The notes under the pieces were generated by a model. It was not told where the DNA came from. It saw only the letters and a list, made by a program, of their open reading frames with translations, and ran no database searches. From the NCBI RefSeq assembly GCF_025200715.1, contig NZ_CP104144.1, positions 682,001-746,000 on the forward strand: DNA of 64,000 bases. The letters are read 5' to 3'. This DNA comes from Rhizobium sullae (GTDB lineage: Bacteria > Pseudomonadota > Alphaproteobacteria > Rhizobiales > Rhizobiaceae). Positions 43,313 to 52,822 of the stretch are shown piece by piece (the stretch's first letter is position 1; each line of letters opens with the position of its first letter). Made by a program: the position numbers and the translations under genes.

Positions 43313-44248
43313 ATGACTATGACCGCCGACACGCGCGACATGCGCCCCGACCGCAGGCCGTGGCTTCAGCGTCTTGCGGATGCCTCGGAACCTTATCTCT
43401 ACAGCGCGCCGTCGCTGATCCTCATCATCGCGGTCATGCTGGTGCCACTTGTGGTGGGCATTTCCTATGCTTTCCGCGATATCCAGCTTCTGAACCCATT
43501 TTCCGGTGGTTTCATCGGGCTTGAGCATTTCCGCGCCCTTTCGGCGGATGCAGCCTTCTACGGCGCGCTTCGGAATACGCTGTGGTGGACCGGGGCTTCC
43601 GTCATCTTGCAGTTCATCTTCGGGCTCATCCTGGCGCTGCTCCTCGACAAGCCGTTCTGGGGCAGGGGTATCGTTCAGGCGCTGGTCTTCCTGCCGTGGG
43701 CGGTCCCATCCTTCCTTGCCGGTCTCAACTGGGCCTGGCTATTTAATCCTGTGATCGGGCCGATCCCGCACTGGCTCTTCGGTCTCGGGCTAATGGGCGC
43801 GCCCAGCAATATCCTCTCTGATCCGCAATATGCGATGTGGGGACCGATCATCGCCAATGTCTGGTGGGGCATTCCATTCTTCGCGATCACGCTGCTTGCC
43901 GCACTTCAGGCAATCCCGCGCGATCTCTACGAAGCTGCGTCCATCGATGGCGCCGGCTGGTTCCAGCGTTTCCGTTCGATCACGCTTCCCTTCCTTGCGC
44001 CAACGATTGCCATCACCGTGCTGCTGCGCACCGTCTGGGTGTCGAACTTCGCCGACCTCATCGTGGTCATGACCGGCGGCGGACCTGCGGACCGAACGCA
44101 GATCGTCGCCAGCTACATCTTTACTCAGGCCTTCAGGCGGCTCGATTTCGGCTATGCCTCGGCGATCGCGCTGGTTCTGCTCGCGCTGCTGCTTGCCTAT
44201 TCCATGCTGATCATCCTGCTTAGGCAGACTTTGCTGAACAAGGACTGA
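43313..44248 (+). CDS. CUT1-type ABC transporter permease (MalF-like)
   Basis: A 311-residue permease with six hydrophobic helices and a charged N-terminal extension. It has FIGLEHFRALSAD, the EAA loop DLYEAASIDGAGWFQRFRSI, and VVMTGGGPADRTQIVASYIF, which is typical of MalF-type subunits. The start is ATG 43313, with ATG 43319 equally possible. It ends 4 nt before the next permease gene. Confidence 0.92.
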   Translation: MTMTADTRDMRPDRRPWLQRLADASEPYLYSAPSLILIIAVMLVPLVVGISYAFRDIQLLNPFSGGFIGLEHFRALSADAAFYGALRNTLWWTGASVILQFIFGLILALLLDKPFWGRGIVQALVFLPWAVPSFLAGLNWAWLFNPVIGPIPHWLFGLGLMGAPSNILSDPQYAMWGPIIANVWWGIPFFAITLLAALQAIPRDLYEAASIDGAGWFQRFRSITLPFLAPTIAITVLLRTVWVSNFADLIVVMTGGGPADRTQIVASYIFTQAFRRLDFGYASAIALVLLALLLAYSMLIILLRQTLLNKD

Positions 44249-44252
44249 ACCG

Positions 44253-45083
44253 ATGAGACGATCCATCATTCCGACCGTCGCGCATCGGTTGGCGATCCTC
44301 TGCTATATCGGTTTCGCGCTCTTCCCGCTCTTCTGGCTGCTGAAGGTCTCGGTGACGCCGAACGATCTTCTTTATAGCGAAGGCGTTCGCATGTGGCCGT
44401 CGCGCACGACCTGGGATCACTATTCCTTCGTGCTTCAGCACAGTGCCTTTCCGACCTTCTTCAAGAACAGCTTGATCGTGTCGGCTTCTACTGCGGTGGC
44501 GGTGACGATCTGCGCCTCGCTTTCCGGTTATGCGCTGTCGCGCTTCAACTTCCGGGCAAAATACTGGATCGTCGCGCTGATGCTTTTGACGCAGATGTTC
44601 CCGCTGGTCATGCTCGTCGCACCCATCTTCAAGATCCTCTCGCCGTTGCACCTGACGAACAGCCTGACCGGCCTCGTCGTCGTCTATACGGCCTTCAACG
44701 TGCCCTTCGCGACCTTCCTGATGCAGTCCTTCTTCGACGGCATCCCGAAGGATCTTGAAGAGGCCGCGCTGATCGATGGCGCCACACAGTTCACCGCGTT
44801 TCGGCAAATCATACTGCCGCTGACGCTTCCGGGGATTGCTGCAACGCTCGGCTTCGTCTTCACGGCGGCGTGGAGCGAGCTGCTCTTCGCGCTTATGCTC
44901 ATCAACGGTAACGACGCGGCGACCTTCCCGGTCGGCCTTCTCACGTTCGTTTCGAAATTCTCCGTGGATTTCGGGCAAATGATGGCGGCGGGCGTCATGG
45001 CGCTCATTCCAGCCGGCCTCTTCTTCCTACTCATTCAGCGTTATCTCGTCCAGGGCCTGACGGCCGGCGCGGTCAAGGGTTAG
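44253..45083 (+). CDS. CUT1-type ABC transporter permease (MalG-like)
   Basis: A 276-residue second permease with six hydrophobic segments. The EAA loop is DLEEAALIDGATQFTAFRQI, and the C-terminus LIQRYLVQGLTAGAVKG matches MalG-type subunits. It is paired with the preceding permease and followed after 4 nt by the ATPase gene. Confidence 0.92.
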   Translation: MRRSIIPTVAHRLAILCYIGFALFPLFWLLKVSVTPNDLLYSEGVRMWPSRTTWDHYSFVLQHSAFPTFFKNSLIVSASTAVAVTICASLSGYALSRFNFRAKYWIVALMLLTQMFPLVMLVAPIFKILSPLHLTNSLTGLVVVYTAFNVPFATFLMQSFFDGIPKDLEEAALIDGATQFTAFRQIILPLTLPGIAATLGFVFTAAWSELLFALMLINGNDAATFPVGLLTFVSKFSVDFGQMMAAGVMALIPAGLFFLLIQRYLVQGLTAGAVKG

Positions 45084-45087
45084 TCAC

Positions 45088-46143
45088 ATGGCATCGATCG
45101 ATATCCAGAACATCAAGAAAGCCTATGGCCACGTACAGGTGCTGCATGACATCGATCTGCGCATCAAGGACGGGGAATTCGTCGTGCTCGTCGGCCCGTC
45201 GGGCTGCGGCAAATCCACCTTGCTGCGCATGATCGCGGGGCTGGAAGACGTCACCGGCGGTGAAATCCGCATTGCCGGCAAGCGGGTCAACGAGCTGCAC
45301 CCGAAGGACCGGGACATCGCCATGGTGTTCCAGTCCTACGCGCTTTATCCGCACATGAACGTCGCCGGAAACATGAGCTACAGCCTGAAGCTCAGGAAGA
45401 CGGCGAAGGAAAAGATTGCGAGTGCGGTTGCAAATGCAGCCTCTAAACTTGGCCTCGATCCGCTGCTTGAACGACGGCCGAAGGCACTTTCTGGCGGCCA
45501 GCGGCAGCGTGTCGCCATGGGCCGGGCCATCGTGCGTCAGCCGAAGGCCTTCCTCTTCGACGAGCCGCTTTCGAACCTCGACGCGCGTCTTCGCGAACAG
45601 ATGCGGGCGGAGATCAAGAAACTGCATGGTGACCTGAAGGCGACCTCGATCTATGTGACGCACGACCAGATCGAGGCGATGACGCTGGCGGACCGGATCG
45701 TCGCCATGCATGGCGGGGTCGTCCAGCAGGTCGGCAGCCCGCTCGAACTCTACGACAGGCCCGCCAATCTTTTCGTCGCAGGCTTCATCGGCTCACCGGG
45801 TATGAATTTCCTCGATGCAATTTACGAGGCGAGCGGGGTCAGGCTCAAGGACGGGACACTGGTTCCACTATCGGCGCCGCTTGCGCTTTCGAGCGGCGCG
45901 AAAGTCACGCTCGGCATCCGTCCGGAGCATGTGGTCATGTCGGATCAAAGCGGCATCAGCGCTGAGGTCGAACTCGTCGAGCCGACGGGCTTCGGCATTA
46001 TCCTGCATCTCTCACTGCACGGGTTGCCGTTCAAAGTCTTCACGCTTGACCGCGATGCGCTGGCGTGCGGGCCGAAAGTCAACGTCTCCTTTCCGGCACA
46101 GCATCTGCATCTATTCAATAGCGAGGGGAACAGGGCAGGCTGA
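45088..46143 (+). CDS. CUT1-type ABC transporter ATP-binding protein (MalK/UgpC-like)
   Basis: A 351-residue ATPase with Walker A GPSGCGKST, Q-loop VFQSYALYPHM, signature LSGGQRQRVAMGRAIV, Walker B AFLFDEPLSNLDAR, the switch VTHDQIEAM and a C-terminal TOBE domain (LGIRPEHVVM). It completes the importer of the GntR/PLP-enzyme operon and is convergent with the rhodanese-fusion gene downstream. Confidence 0.94.
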   Translation: MASIDIQNIKKAYGHVQVLHDIDLRIKDGEFVVLVGPSGCGKSTLLRMIAGLEDVTGGEIRIAGKRVNELHPKDRDIAMVFQSYALYPHMNVAGNMSYSLKLRKTAKEKIASAVANAASKLGLDPLLERRPKALSGGQRQRVAMGRAIVRQPKAFLFDEPLSNLDARLREQMRAEIKKLHGDLKATSIYVTHDQIEAMTLADRIVAMHGGVVQQVGSPLELYDRPANLFVAGFIGSPGMNFLDAIYEASGVRLKDGTLVPLSAPLALSSGAKVTLGIRPEHVVMSDQSGISAEVELVEPTGFGIILHLSLHGLPFKVFTLDRDALACGPKVNVSFPAQHLHLFNSEGNRAG

Positions 46144-46308
46144 CGTCTCTTCCTCCGCCCCGTCGGCTACGGCATCCACAGTGCGGCCTGGCGCTTGCTG
46201 ATTTTTCCGTGTTCGTCCCATGCTTCTGGTACCAATCGAAATCAGACATGTGGGCAAGCTCCGTGTTAGACGACGCTGTCGCACAGCTGAAAAAATCGAT
46301 GATGCGGT

Positions 46309-47346
46309 CTATCGGACCACTGGCCCGTTCGCCTTCTTCCAGGCGTCGAGGCCACCTTCGATGTGGCAGGCGCTGGCAAGTCCGGCGTCATGGGCTGCCT
46401 GCACGGCCATCGCCGAACGTTCGCCGAAGGCGCAGTAGAACAGGACGCGCTTGCCGGTGGCGGTCGCCATTTCATGCAGCATGCCGCCCGCGCTGATGTT
46501 TTCCTGTAAATCCAGATAAGGTGCATGCAGAGAGCCGGGGATCGTTCCATGCTTCTCGCGTTCTGCCTTCTCGCGCAGATCGACGATTGCAATGTCGGGG
46601 CGGCCGCGCAGCGTCACCGCGTCGGCAGCCGAGACGGCCCAGCCTTTGCGTGCGATCTCGTCTTGATGCAGACCGACATGAATATTTGCGGGCACGGCCA
46701 CATCCATCATCTTCGGATTTGGCAGCTTCAGGTTGTTCATGAGGTCGGCATATTCGTCAGCCGATCGAACCTTGAGGCGCGGATTGAAGCGCTTCTCCTC
46801 GCCGATGGTCGAGACCGTGTCGCCCTTATAGTCGTGCGCCGGATAGACCAGCGTCTCGTCCGGCAATTTGAGGAGTTTGTTGAAGATGGAATCATATTGC
46901 TGAAGCGGATTGCCGTTCTGGAAATCGGTGCGTCCGGTGCCGCGGATGAGCAGCGTGTCGCCCGTGAACACGCGGCCGTTCATGAGGAAGGAATAGGAAT
47001 CGTCGGTATGGCCGGGCGTATAGAGCACGTCGAGGCTCAGTCCCTCGATCGCGACACGGTCGCCTTCGGTCACGCGCATCGAGACGACATCGGCAAGCGT
47101 CTGTTCGCCCATCACGGTAATGCAATGGGTGCGGTCGCGCAGTGCGCCCAACCCGGTAATGTGGTCGGCGTGCAGATGCGTATCCACGGCCTTGACCAGC
47201 TTGAGGTCAAGCTCTTCCACGAGCTTGAGATAGCGATCGACCTTCTCGAGCACCGGATCGATGATGAGCGCCTCGCCCCCTTGCCGGCTGGCGATGAGAT
47301 AGGTGTAGGTGCCGGAAACGCTGTCGAAGAGCTGACGGAAGATCAT
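46309..47346 (-). CDS. ETHE1-like persulfide dioxygenase fused to a rhodanese domain
   Basis: 345 residues. The N-terminal metallo-beta-lactamase-fold domain has THLHADH (56-62), then LYTPGHTDDS, FTGDTLLIRGTGRTDFQNG and VYPAHDYKG. The ETHE1-type TGRTDFQ segment marks glutathione-persulfide dioxygenases. The C-terminal rhodanese domain (from about residue 245) has the active loop FYCAFGERSAMA with Cys305. Such fusions couple persulfide oxidation with sulfur transfer in sulfide detoxification; Agrobacterium Blh is a known relative. ATG 47346 follows a GGGGG ribosome-binding site. It is 47 nt downstream of the peroxiredoxin gene and probably cotranscribed with it. Confidence 0.88.
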   Translation of the reverse strand: MIFRQLFDSVSGTYTYLIASRQGGEALIIDPVLEKVDRYLKLVEELDLKLVKAVDTHLHADHITGLGALRDRTHCITVMGEQTLADVVSMRVTEGDRVAIEGLSLDVLYTPGHTDDSYSFLMNGRVFTGDTLLIRGTGRTDFQNGNPLQQYDSIFNKLLKLPDETLVYPAHDYKGDTVSTIGEEKRFNPRLKVRSADEYADLMNNLKLPNPKMMDVAVPANIHVGLHQDEIARKGWAVSAADAVTLRGRPDIAIVDLREKAEREKHGTIPGSLHAPYLDLQENISAGGMLHEMATATGKRVLFYCAFGERSAMAVQAAHDAGLASACHIEGGLDAWKKANGPVVR

Positions 47347-47393
47347 CGGCACCCCCTTTCGCAATGTTGCCCCGGACGAACCGGATGCTGCTG

Positions 47394-48056
47394 TTACGTC
47401 TCTGGCTGCGGGACGATCCGGATGTAGGGCTTCGGCGCGTTCCATCCTTTCGGATAGATCGTCCTGGCTTCGTCGTCGCTCACTGAGCCGGCGATGATGA
47501 CGTCTTCGCCTTGCTTCCAGTTCACCGGCGTTGCGACCCTGTGTTTGGCCGTCAGCTGCAGCGAGTCGATCACACGCAGCACTTCATCGAAATTGCGGCC
47601 GGTGGTCATCGGATAGACGAGGATCAGCTTGATCTTTTTGTCCGGGCCGATGACGAAGACGTTACGCACCGTCTGGTTGTCGGCCGGCGTGCGCGTCGTC
47701 GGATCGCCCGATACTGCTGCCGGAAGCATGCCATAGAGCTTCGACACGTTGTAGTCGGTATCGGCAATCATCGGGAAATTCGGTGCTGCGCCCTGGGTTT
47801 CCTTGATGTCGCTTGCCCAGCCGGAATGGCGGTCGAGCGGATCGACGGACAAGCCAATGATCTTCACTCCGCGTCTATCGAACTCGGGCTTGATCCTGGC
47901 CATGTAGCCCAGTTCGGTGGTGCAAACCGGCGTGAAATCCTTCGGATGTGAGAACAGGACGGCCCAGGAATTGCCGATCCAGTCGTGAAACTGAATCTTG
48001 CCTTCGGTCGTTTCTGCCTGGAAATCCGGTGCGATATCGTTGATTGCGAGAGACAT
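47394..48056 (-). CDS. 1-Cys peroxiredoxin (Prx6 type)
   Basis: A 220-residue peroxiredoxin that reduces hydrogen peroxide or organic peroxides, possibly also persulfides. The peroxidatic Cys45 lies in HPKDFTPVCTTELG. The C-terminal extension typical of Prx6 is present (PVNWKQGEDVIIAGSVSDDE, then YPKGWNAPKPYIR), and no resolving Cys is apparent. ATG 48056 has GGAGGAG just upstream. It is the first gene of a leftward two-gene unit with the persulfide dioxygenase-rhodanese gene. Confidence 0.92.
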   Translation of the reverse strand: MSLAINDIAPDFQAETTEGKIQFHDWIGNSWAVLFSHPKDFTPVCTTELGYMARIKPEFDRRGVKIIGLSVDPLDRHSGWASDIKETQGAAPNFPMIADTDYNVSKLYGMLPAAVSGDPTTRTPADNQTVRNVFVIGPDKKIKLILVYPMTTGRNFDEVLRVIDSLQLTAKHRVATPVNWKQGEDVIIAGSVSDDEARTIYPKGWNAPKPYIRIVPQPET

Positions 48057-48249
48057 GATCTCCTCCACCTGACAAATGGTTGCCAAAACGTTTCGCAGGT
48101 ATGGTTATTGGGCATTTCTCTAAAATAAGCAATGCGTAATATAAGGGATGGCGCTTTCTTCGATGCCGCCGGCAACATATTTGAGAAGTCGTCGGCAATA
48201 CATTTGACCTTTCGTGCCTCCTCTACTCCTTTTGGAGAGGCATGGACCG

Positions 48250-49293
48250 TCAAGCGCTCCTGAACAGCTTCCAGCGTTTCGGACGGAAGGCGATGCGGTT
48301 GCGGTCAAGGCCGTCAGCCTGTGCAGGCGGCAGTTCGAGCTCTATCGATGGGTGATCCTTGCCGATATTGACCTCGATATGGCGCGTGCCGGCCACGCGG
48401 CGGCTGGAAACGAGCAGGCCGGCAATGCAGCCGCCGCAGCCGTCGCGCAGTTCGATATCGTGCGGACGGAAATAGAGCTGCGCTTGGCCGTCCGCCTCGT
48501 TCTGAGCCGTGAGCCCCAGCGGGCGGTCTTCGAACCAGATTTCGCCGCTGGCAACGCGCACATCCAGACAGTTCGACTGACCGACGAAGCCGAAGACGAA
48601 AGGTGAATTCGGGTTGTCGTAGACCTGGTCAGGCGTGCCGACCTGTTCGATCGCGCCCTGGCTCATGACGACGACGCGGTCGGCGAGTTCCATCGCCTCG
48701 TCCTGGTCATGCGTGACGAAAACCGTGGTGTGGCCGGTGCGGTCGTGGATTTCACGAAGCCATCTGCGCAGGTCCTTGCGCACCTGGGCGTCGAGCGCGC
48801 CGAAGGGCTCATCGAGAAGCAGTACGTTAGGCTCAACTGCCAGCGCACGGGCGAGGGCGACGCGCTGGCGCTGGCCCCCCGAGAGCTGGGCCGGATAGCG
48901 TTTCTCCAGGCCGGAAAGCTGCACGAGATCGAGCAGTTCCAGCGCGCGGCTGCGGATTTCGATTTTTGACGGGCGGCGGGCCGTGTTGCGCACCTTGAGC
49001 CCGAAGGCGACGTTGTCGAGCACCGTCATGTAGCGGAAGAGGGCGTAGTGCTGGAACACGAAGCCGATATTGCGCTCTTGCACGGTCTTTTTCGAGGCAT
49101 CTTCGTCACCGAAGTAGATCAGGCCCTCGGTCGGGCTCTCGAGGCCGGCAATGAGGCGCAGCAATGTCGTCTTGCCGGAGCCGGACGGCCCGAGCAGCGC
49201 GATCAGTTCGCCGGAGCGGATATCAAGAGAGACGTCGTGCAACGCCGGAAAACGCTCGAATTCCTTGCGCAGGTTCTGAATGCGAACTTCCAT
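48250..49293 (-). CDS. cysA: Sulfate/thiosulfate ABC transporter ATP-binding protein CysA
   Basis: A 347-residue ATPase with Walker A GPSGSGKTT, Q-loop VFQHYALFRYMTV, signature LSGGQRQRVALARAL, Walker B VLLLDEPFGALDAQVRKDLR and the switch VTHDQDEAM. The FQHYALFRYMTV and GALDAQVRKDLRRWL segments are characteristic of CysA rather than MalK. A C-terminal TOBE domain (LYFRPHDIEL) follows. It is the last gene of sbp-cysT-cysW-cysA and starts 10 nt after the cysW stop. Confidence 0.95.
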   Translation of the reverse strand: MEVRIQNLRKEFERFPALHDVSLDIRSGELIALLGPSGSGKTTLLRLIAGLESPTEGLIYFGDEDASKKTVQERNIGFVFQHYALFRYMTVLDNVAFGLKVRNTARRPSKIEIRSRALELLDLVQLSGLEKRYPAQLSGGQRQRVALARALAVEPNVLLLDEPFGALDAQVRKDLRRWLREIHDRTGHTTVFVTHDQDEAMELADRVVVMSQGAIEQVGTPDQVYDNPNSPFVFGFVGQSNCLDVRVASGEIWFEDRPLGLTAQNEADGQAQLYFRPHDIELRDGCGGCIAGLLVSSRRVAGTRHIEVNIGKDHPSIELELPPAQADGLDRNRIAFRPKRWKLFRSA

Positions 49294-49303
49294 TTTATTT
49301 CCT

Positions 49304-50182
49304 TCAGTGCCGTCGGCTGGCGGCGATTTCTTCGCTGTATCGCATTTCGAGCAGCGTCTTCAAAACAAGGGTCACAAGGGCAAGCAAGGCAAGCAATGTC
49401 GCAACGGCAAAGGCGCCGGTGAAGTTATATTCGTTGTAGAGAATTTCTACCTGCAGCGGCATGGTGTTCGTTTGGCCGCGGATATGGCCGGAGACGACGG
49501 AGACGGCACCGAACTCGCCCATGGCGCGGGCGTTGCAGAGCAGCACACCATAAAGCAGGCCCCATTTAATGTTCGGCAAGGTGACGTGCCAGAAGGTCTG
49601 CCAGCCGCTGGCCCCTAGCGACAAGGCAGCCTCTTCGTCTGCCGTTCCCTGCTCCTGCATCAGCGGGATCAATTCCCGCGCGACGAACGGGAACGTGACG
49701 AACATGGTGGCAAGGATCAGTCCCGGCACGGCGAAAAGAATCTTGATGTCGTGCGCATCGAACCATTTTCCGAGATAGGTATTGGCGCCGAAAAGCAGCA
49801 CGAAGACGAGGCCGGAAATAACCGGCGAGACGGAGAAAGGCAGGTCGATCAAGGTCGTCAGGAAAGCCTTGCCCTTGAACTCGAACTTGGCAATCGCCCA
49901 AGCCGCCGCGACGCCGAAAAACAAGTTTAGCGGTACACTGATTCCGGCGACGACAAGGGTCAGCCGAATCGCGGAGAAGGTTTCCGCGTCCTGCAGCGCC
50001 TCGAAGAAAGCACTCCCGCCCTTGCGAAAGGCCTCGACGAAGACCGCCGCAAGCGGCAGCAGCAAAATAAGGAGCAGGAAGATCAGCGACAGGATGATGA
50101 GCGTCCAGCGGGCGAACCTGGTTTCGGTGATGACAGAGCGGACCTTGGTTGAGCGAGCGATCGTGTCAAATGCCATTCCCAT
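49304..50182 (-). CDS. cysW: Sulfate ABC transporter permease CysW
   Basis: A 292-residue inner-membrane permease with six hydrophobic helices. It carries the CysW-typical [20 protein letters not shown], the EAA loop [20 protein letters not shown] and [20 protein letters not shown] with a further [10 protein letters not shown]. It overlaps cysT by 17 nt if the first ATG (50182) is used; ATG 50176 is an alternative. Confidence 0.95.
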   Translation of the reverse strand: MGMAFDTIARSTKVRSVITETRFARWTLIILSLIFLLLILLLPLAAVFVEAFRKGGSAFFEALQDAETFSAIRLTLVVAGISVPLNLFFGVAAAWAIAKFEFKGKAFLTTLIDLPFSVSPVISGLVFVLLFGANTYLGKWFDAHDIKILFAVPGLILATMFVTFPFVARELIPLMQEQGTADEEAALSLGASGWQTFWHVTLPNIKWGLLYGVLLCNARAMGEFGAVSVVSGHIRGQTNTMPLQVEILYNEYNFTGAFAVATLLALLALVTLVLKTLLEMRYSEEIAASRRH

Positions 50183-51023
50183 ACCTCCGCCTGCTCCAAC
50201 TCTGGATGAGATTGATGACCAGCAGCATGATGAACGAGATGATCAGCATGACTGCAGCAATACCCGTCGCGGCCGCATAGTTGTATTCTTCCAATTTGAT
50301 GATGATCAAAAGCGGCGCAATCTCCGACTTGAACGGCAGGTTGCCGGCAATGAAGATGACCGAGCCGTATTCGCCGACGCCGCGAGCGAAGGCGAGTGCA
50401 AAGCCCGTCAGCACGGCAGGCGCGAGTGCTGGAAGCAGGACGCGGAAGATCGTCTGGAAACGATTGGCACCGAGCGTTGCGGCAGCTTCTTCCACCTCCT
50501 TGTCGATCTCTTCCATCACCGGCTGCACGGTACGCACGACGAAGGGTAGACCGACGAAAACGAGAGCGACGACGATGCCCACAGGTGTGAAGGCGATCTT
50601 GATGCCGAGCGGCGTCAGGAACTGGCCGATCCAGCCGTTCGGCGCATAGAGCGTCGTCAAGGCGATGCCGGCAACGGCGGTCGGCAATGCGAAAGGCAGA
50701 TCGACCATCGCATCAATGACGCGCTTGCCGGGGAAACGGTAGCGCACCAGCACCCAGGCGAGGACGACGCCGAAAGCGGCATTGACGCAGGCCGCGACGA
50801 ACGCGGCGCCGAAGCTAATGCGAAGCGCGCTTAGCGTACGCTGATCGAGCGCGATCGACACGAATTTGTCCCAGCCGAGTTCGCTCGAGCGCCAGGCGAG
50901 GCCCGAGAGCGGGATGAGGATCAGAAGGGTGAGCCAGGTCAAGGTAAGGCCGAGCGCTATTCCAAAACCTGGAATGACGCTCGGCCGTTTGAACCGCCAC
51001 CGTGTGGGGCTATGTGCTTTCAT
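50166..51023 (-). CDS. cysT: Sulfate ABC transporter permease CysT
   Basis: A 285-residue permease partner of CysW. Features are [40 protein letters not shown], the EAA loop [20 protein letters not shown] and [20 protein letters not shown], which are close to the standard CysT (CysU) pattern. It starts 8 nt after the sulfate-binding-protein gene. Confidence 0.95.
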   Translation of the reverse strand: MKAHSPTRWRFKRPSVIPGFGIALGLTLTWLTLLILIPLSGLAWRSSELGWDKFVSIALDQRTLSALRISFGAAFVAACVNAAFGVVLAWVLVRYRFPGKRVIDAMVDLPFALPTAVAGIALTTLYAPNGWIGQFLTPLGIKIAFTPVGIVVALVFVGLPFVVRTVQPVMEEIDKEVEEAAATLGANRFQTIFRVLLPALAPAVLTGFALAFARGVGEYGSVIFIAGNLPFKSEIAPLLIIIKLEEYNYAAATGIAAVMLIISFIMLLVINLIQSWSRRRYGNGI

Positions 51024-51031
51024 GCGGCGTA

Positions 51032-52057
51032 TTATTGGGCCGGCTTGTAGATTTGGTCAAACACGCCGCCATCACCGAAGAATTTCGGCTGCGCCTCCTT
51101 CCACCCGCCGAAGTCGTCGATAGTCGCGAGCTTCAGTTTCTGGAAACGGGCAATGTCCGCCTTGTCGGCGACTTCCGGCTTGCTCGGGCGATAGAAGTGC
51201 TTGGCAGCGATCTTCTGACCTTCATCGGAGTAGAGGTAGTTGAGATAGGCTTCGGCGACCTTGCGCGTGCCTTTCTTGTCGACGTTGCCGTCGACGATTG
51301 CGACCGGCGGATCGGCGCGGATCGACAGGGTCGGCGTGACGATCTCAAACTGGTCCGGACCAAGTTCTTCCAGCGAAAGATAGGCTTCGTTTTCCCAGGC
51401 GAGCAGAACATCGCCCAGACCGCGCTGGACGAAGGTCGTCGTTGCGCCGCGAGCGCCGGTGTCGAGCACCGGAACGTGCTGTAGCAGCTGCGTCACGTAT
51501 TCTTGGGCTTTGGTGTCGTTGCCGCCGTTTGCCTGCTTGGCCCAAGCCCAGGCGGCCAGGAAGTTCCAGCGTGCGCCGCCCGAGGTCTTCGGGTTCGGCG
51601 TGATGACCTGGACATCTTCCTTGATCAGGTCGCCCCAATCCTTGATGCCCTTCGGATTGCCCTTGCGGACGAGGAAAACGATGGTGGAGGTGTAGGGCGC
51701 CGAATTGTTCGGGAACTTGGACTTCCAATCGGCCGGGATCTTGCCGGTCTTCTCGGCGATCGCATCGATGTCGCCTTCGAGTGCGAGAGTTACGACATCG
51801 GCCTCAAGGCCATCGATGACCGAACGCGCCTGGGCGCCGGAGCCGCCATGCGACGTCTGGATCGTGACCGTCTCGCCGGTATCCTTCTGCCACTTTTCGG
51901 CAAAGGCGACATTGAAATCCTTATACAATTCGCGCGTCGGGTCGTAGGACACGTTGAGAAGCGTCTGATCGGCGAAAGCCGGGGCAACGGCGCCGATTGC
52001 TACGCTGCCTGCAAAGACAGCGGCCGCAAGCAGCCGAATCGTCCTTATTGATCGCAT
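51032..52057 (-). CDS. sbp: Periplasmic sulfate-binding protein
   Basis: 341 residues with a signal peptide ending near [10 protein letters not shown]. The mature protein has the sulfate-binding-family landmarks [69 protein letters not shown] and [11 protein letters not shown]. It delivers sulfate (or thiosulfate) to CysTW and heads the leftward operon. Its ribosome-binding site is AGGAGG. Upstream, about 50 nt away, is a GAACGTTC palindrome of unknown meaning. Confidence 0.94.
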   Translation of the reverse strand: MRSIRTIRLLAAAVFAGSVAIGAVAPAFADQTLLNVSYDPTRELYKDFNVAFAEKWQKDTGETVTIQTSHGGSGAQARSVIDGLEADVVTLALEGDIDAIAEKTGKIPADWKSKFPNNSAPYTSTIVFLVRKGNPKGIKDWGDLIKEDVQVITPNPKTSGGARWNFLAAWAWAKQANGGNDTKAQEYVTQLLQHVPVLDTGARGATTTFVQRGLGDVLLAWENEAYLSLEELGPDQFEIVTPTLSIRADPPVAIVDGNVDKKGTRKVAEAYLNYLYSDEGQKIAAKHFYRPSKPEVADKADIARFQKLKLATIDDFGGWKEAQPKFFGDGGVFDQIYKPAQ

Positions 52058-52325
52058 GGGAACCTCCTTCGTTCTGCCTAAACTCTATCAACTTGGTCGT
52101 ATAACGAAACGAACGTTCTTCCGGTTCCCCAGGTGCTTTTAGAATGTCATCCCATATGACGGGCAAATCTGAAATGAGCATCCTGCCCGGCGATATGTCC
52201 GCATTGCGAGCCATCCTAAGAAATGTGGCATTCCGGCGACAAGAAGGCTGCTGAAATAACAAATTCGCGACAGGACGGGCGATGATGTCTCAAGGGACCA
52301 GGCGCTGCGCTCAAACCGCGCTCTC

Positions 52326-52781
52326 TCATGGTCGTGAATCTCCAATGAAACTCGAATAGAATTCATCGACGTTTTTTGCCTTGCGCATCGACATAAGGAC
52401 GCCATCTGACTGCAGGCGCCGTGCGATGGCGGCAAGCACGTTTAGGTATGCGCCTCGATTGCTCTCTCCGAAAAGTAGCACGAAGGCGATGTCCGTCTGC
52501 ACGTCGTCGATCGCCTCGAAATCCAGCGGCTGCGCGAAACGCACAAGAAGGCCGCGCGGGCTCGTCATGCCGGCGATCACCGCATGCGGCACCGCGATGC
52601 CGTTGCCGATGCCGGTCGAGCCGAGGTTTTCACGGCTTTCCAGCGCCTGGAGGATGATCTTCTCCTCGATGTCGAATGCTTTGCCGGCCTTTTCCGCGAG
52701 GCTCCGCAGCGCACGCCACTTCGTCGCCCCCGAGACGCCGATGATGGCATGCTCCGGCCGGATGATGTCTGCGAGGTTCAT
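52326..52781 (-). CDS. ptsN: PTS IIA component, nitrogen-regulatory type (PtsN-like)
   Basis: A 151-residue EIIA-type phosphocarrier domain. The phosphorylated histidine is His66 in GIGNGIAVPHAVIAG, and the family block LVRFAQPLDFEAIDDVQTDI is present. Such proteins take phosphate from NPr in the PTS(Ntr) chain and act by binding partners; in E. coli, IIANtr binds KdpD and stimulates kdp expression. This gene starts 41 nt after kdpE, directly in the kdp transcription unit. The ATG at 52781 was chosen because the domain begins there; its ribosome-binding site is weak. It probably represents a second ptsN beside the usual one near rpoN. Confidence 0.87.
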   Translation of the reverse strand: MNLADIIRPEHAIIGVSGATKWRALRSLAEKAGKAFDIEEKIILQALESRENLGSTGIGNGIAVPHAVIAGMTSPRGLLVRFAQPLDFEAIDDVQTDIAFVLLFGESNRGAYLNVLAAIARRLQSDGVLMSMRKAKNVDEFYSSFIGDSRP

Positions 52782-52822
52782 GTCTTTCCCGTTATCATAT
52801 TGACCGGATGAGGCGCCCGAAA

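Noticed and set aside
46525..47427. 300-codon plus-strand frame
   Set aside because: Antisense shadow of the persulfide dioxygenase-rhodanese gene, whose motifs are intact.
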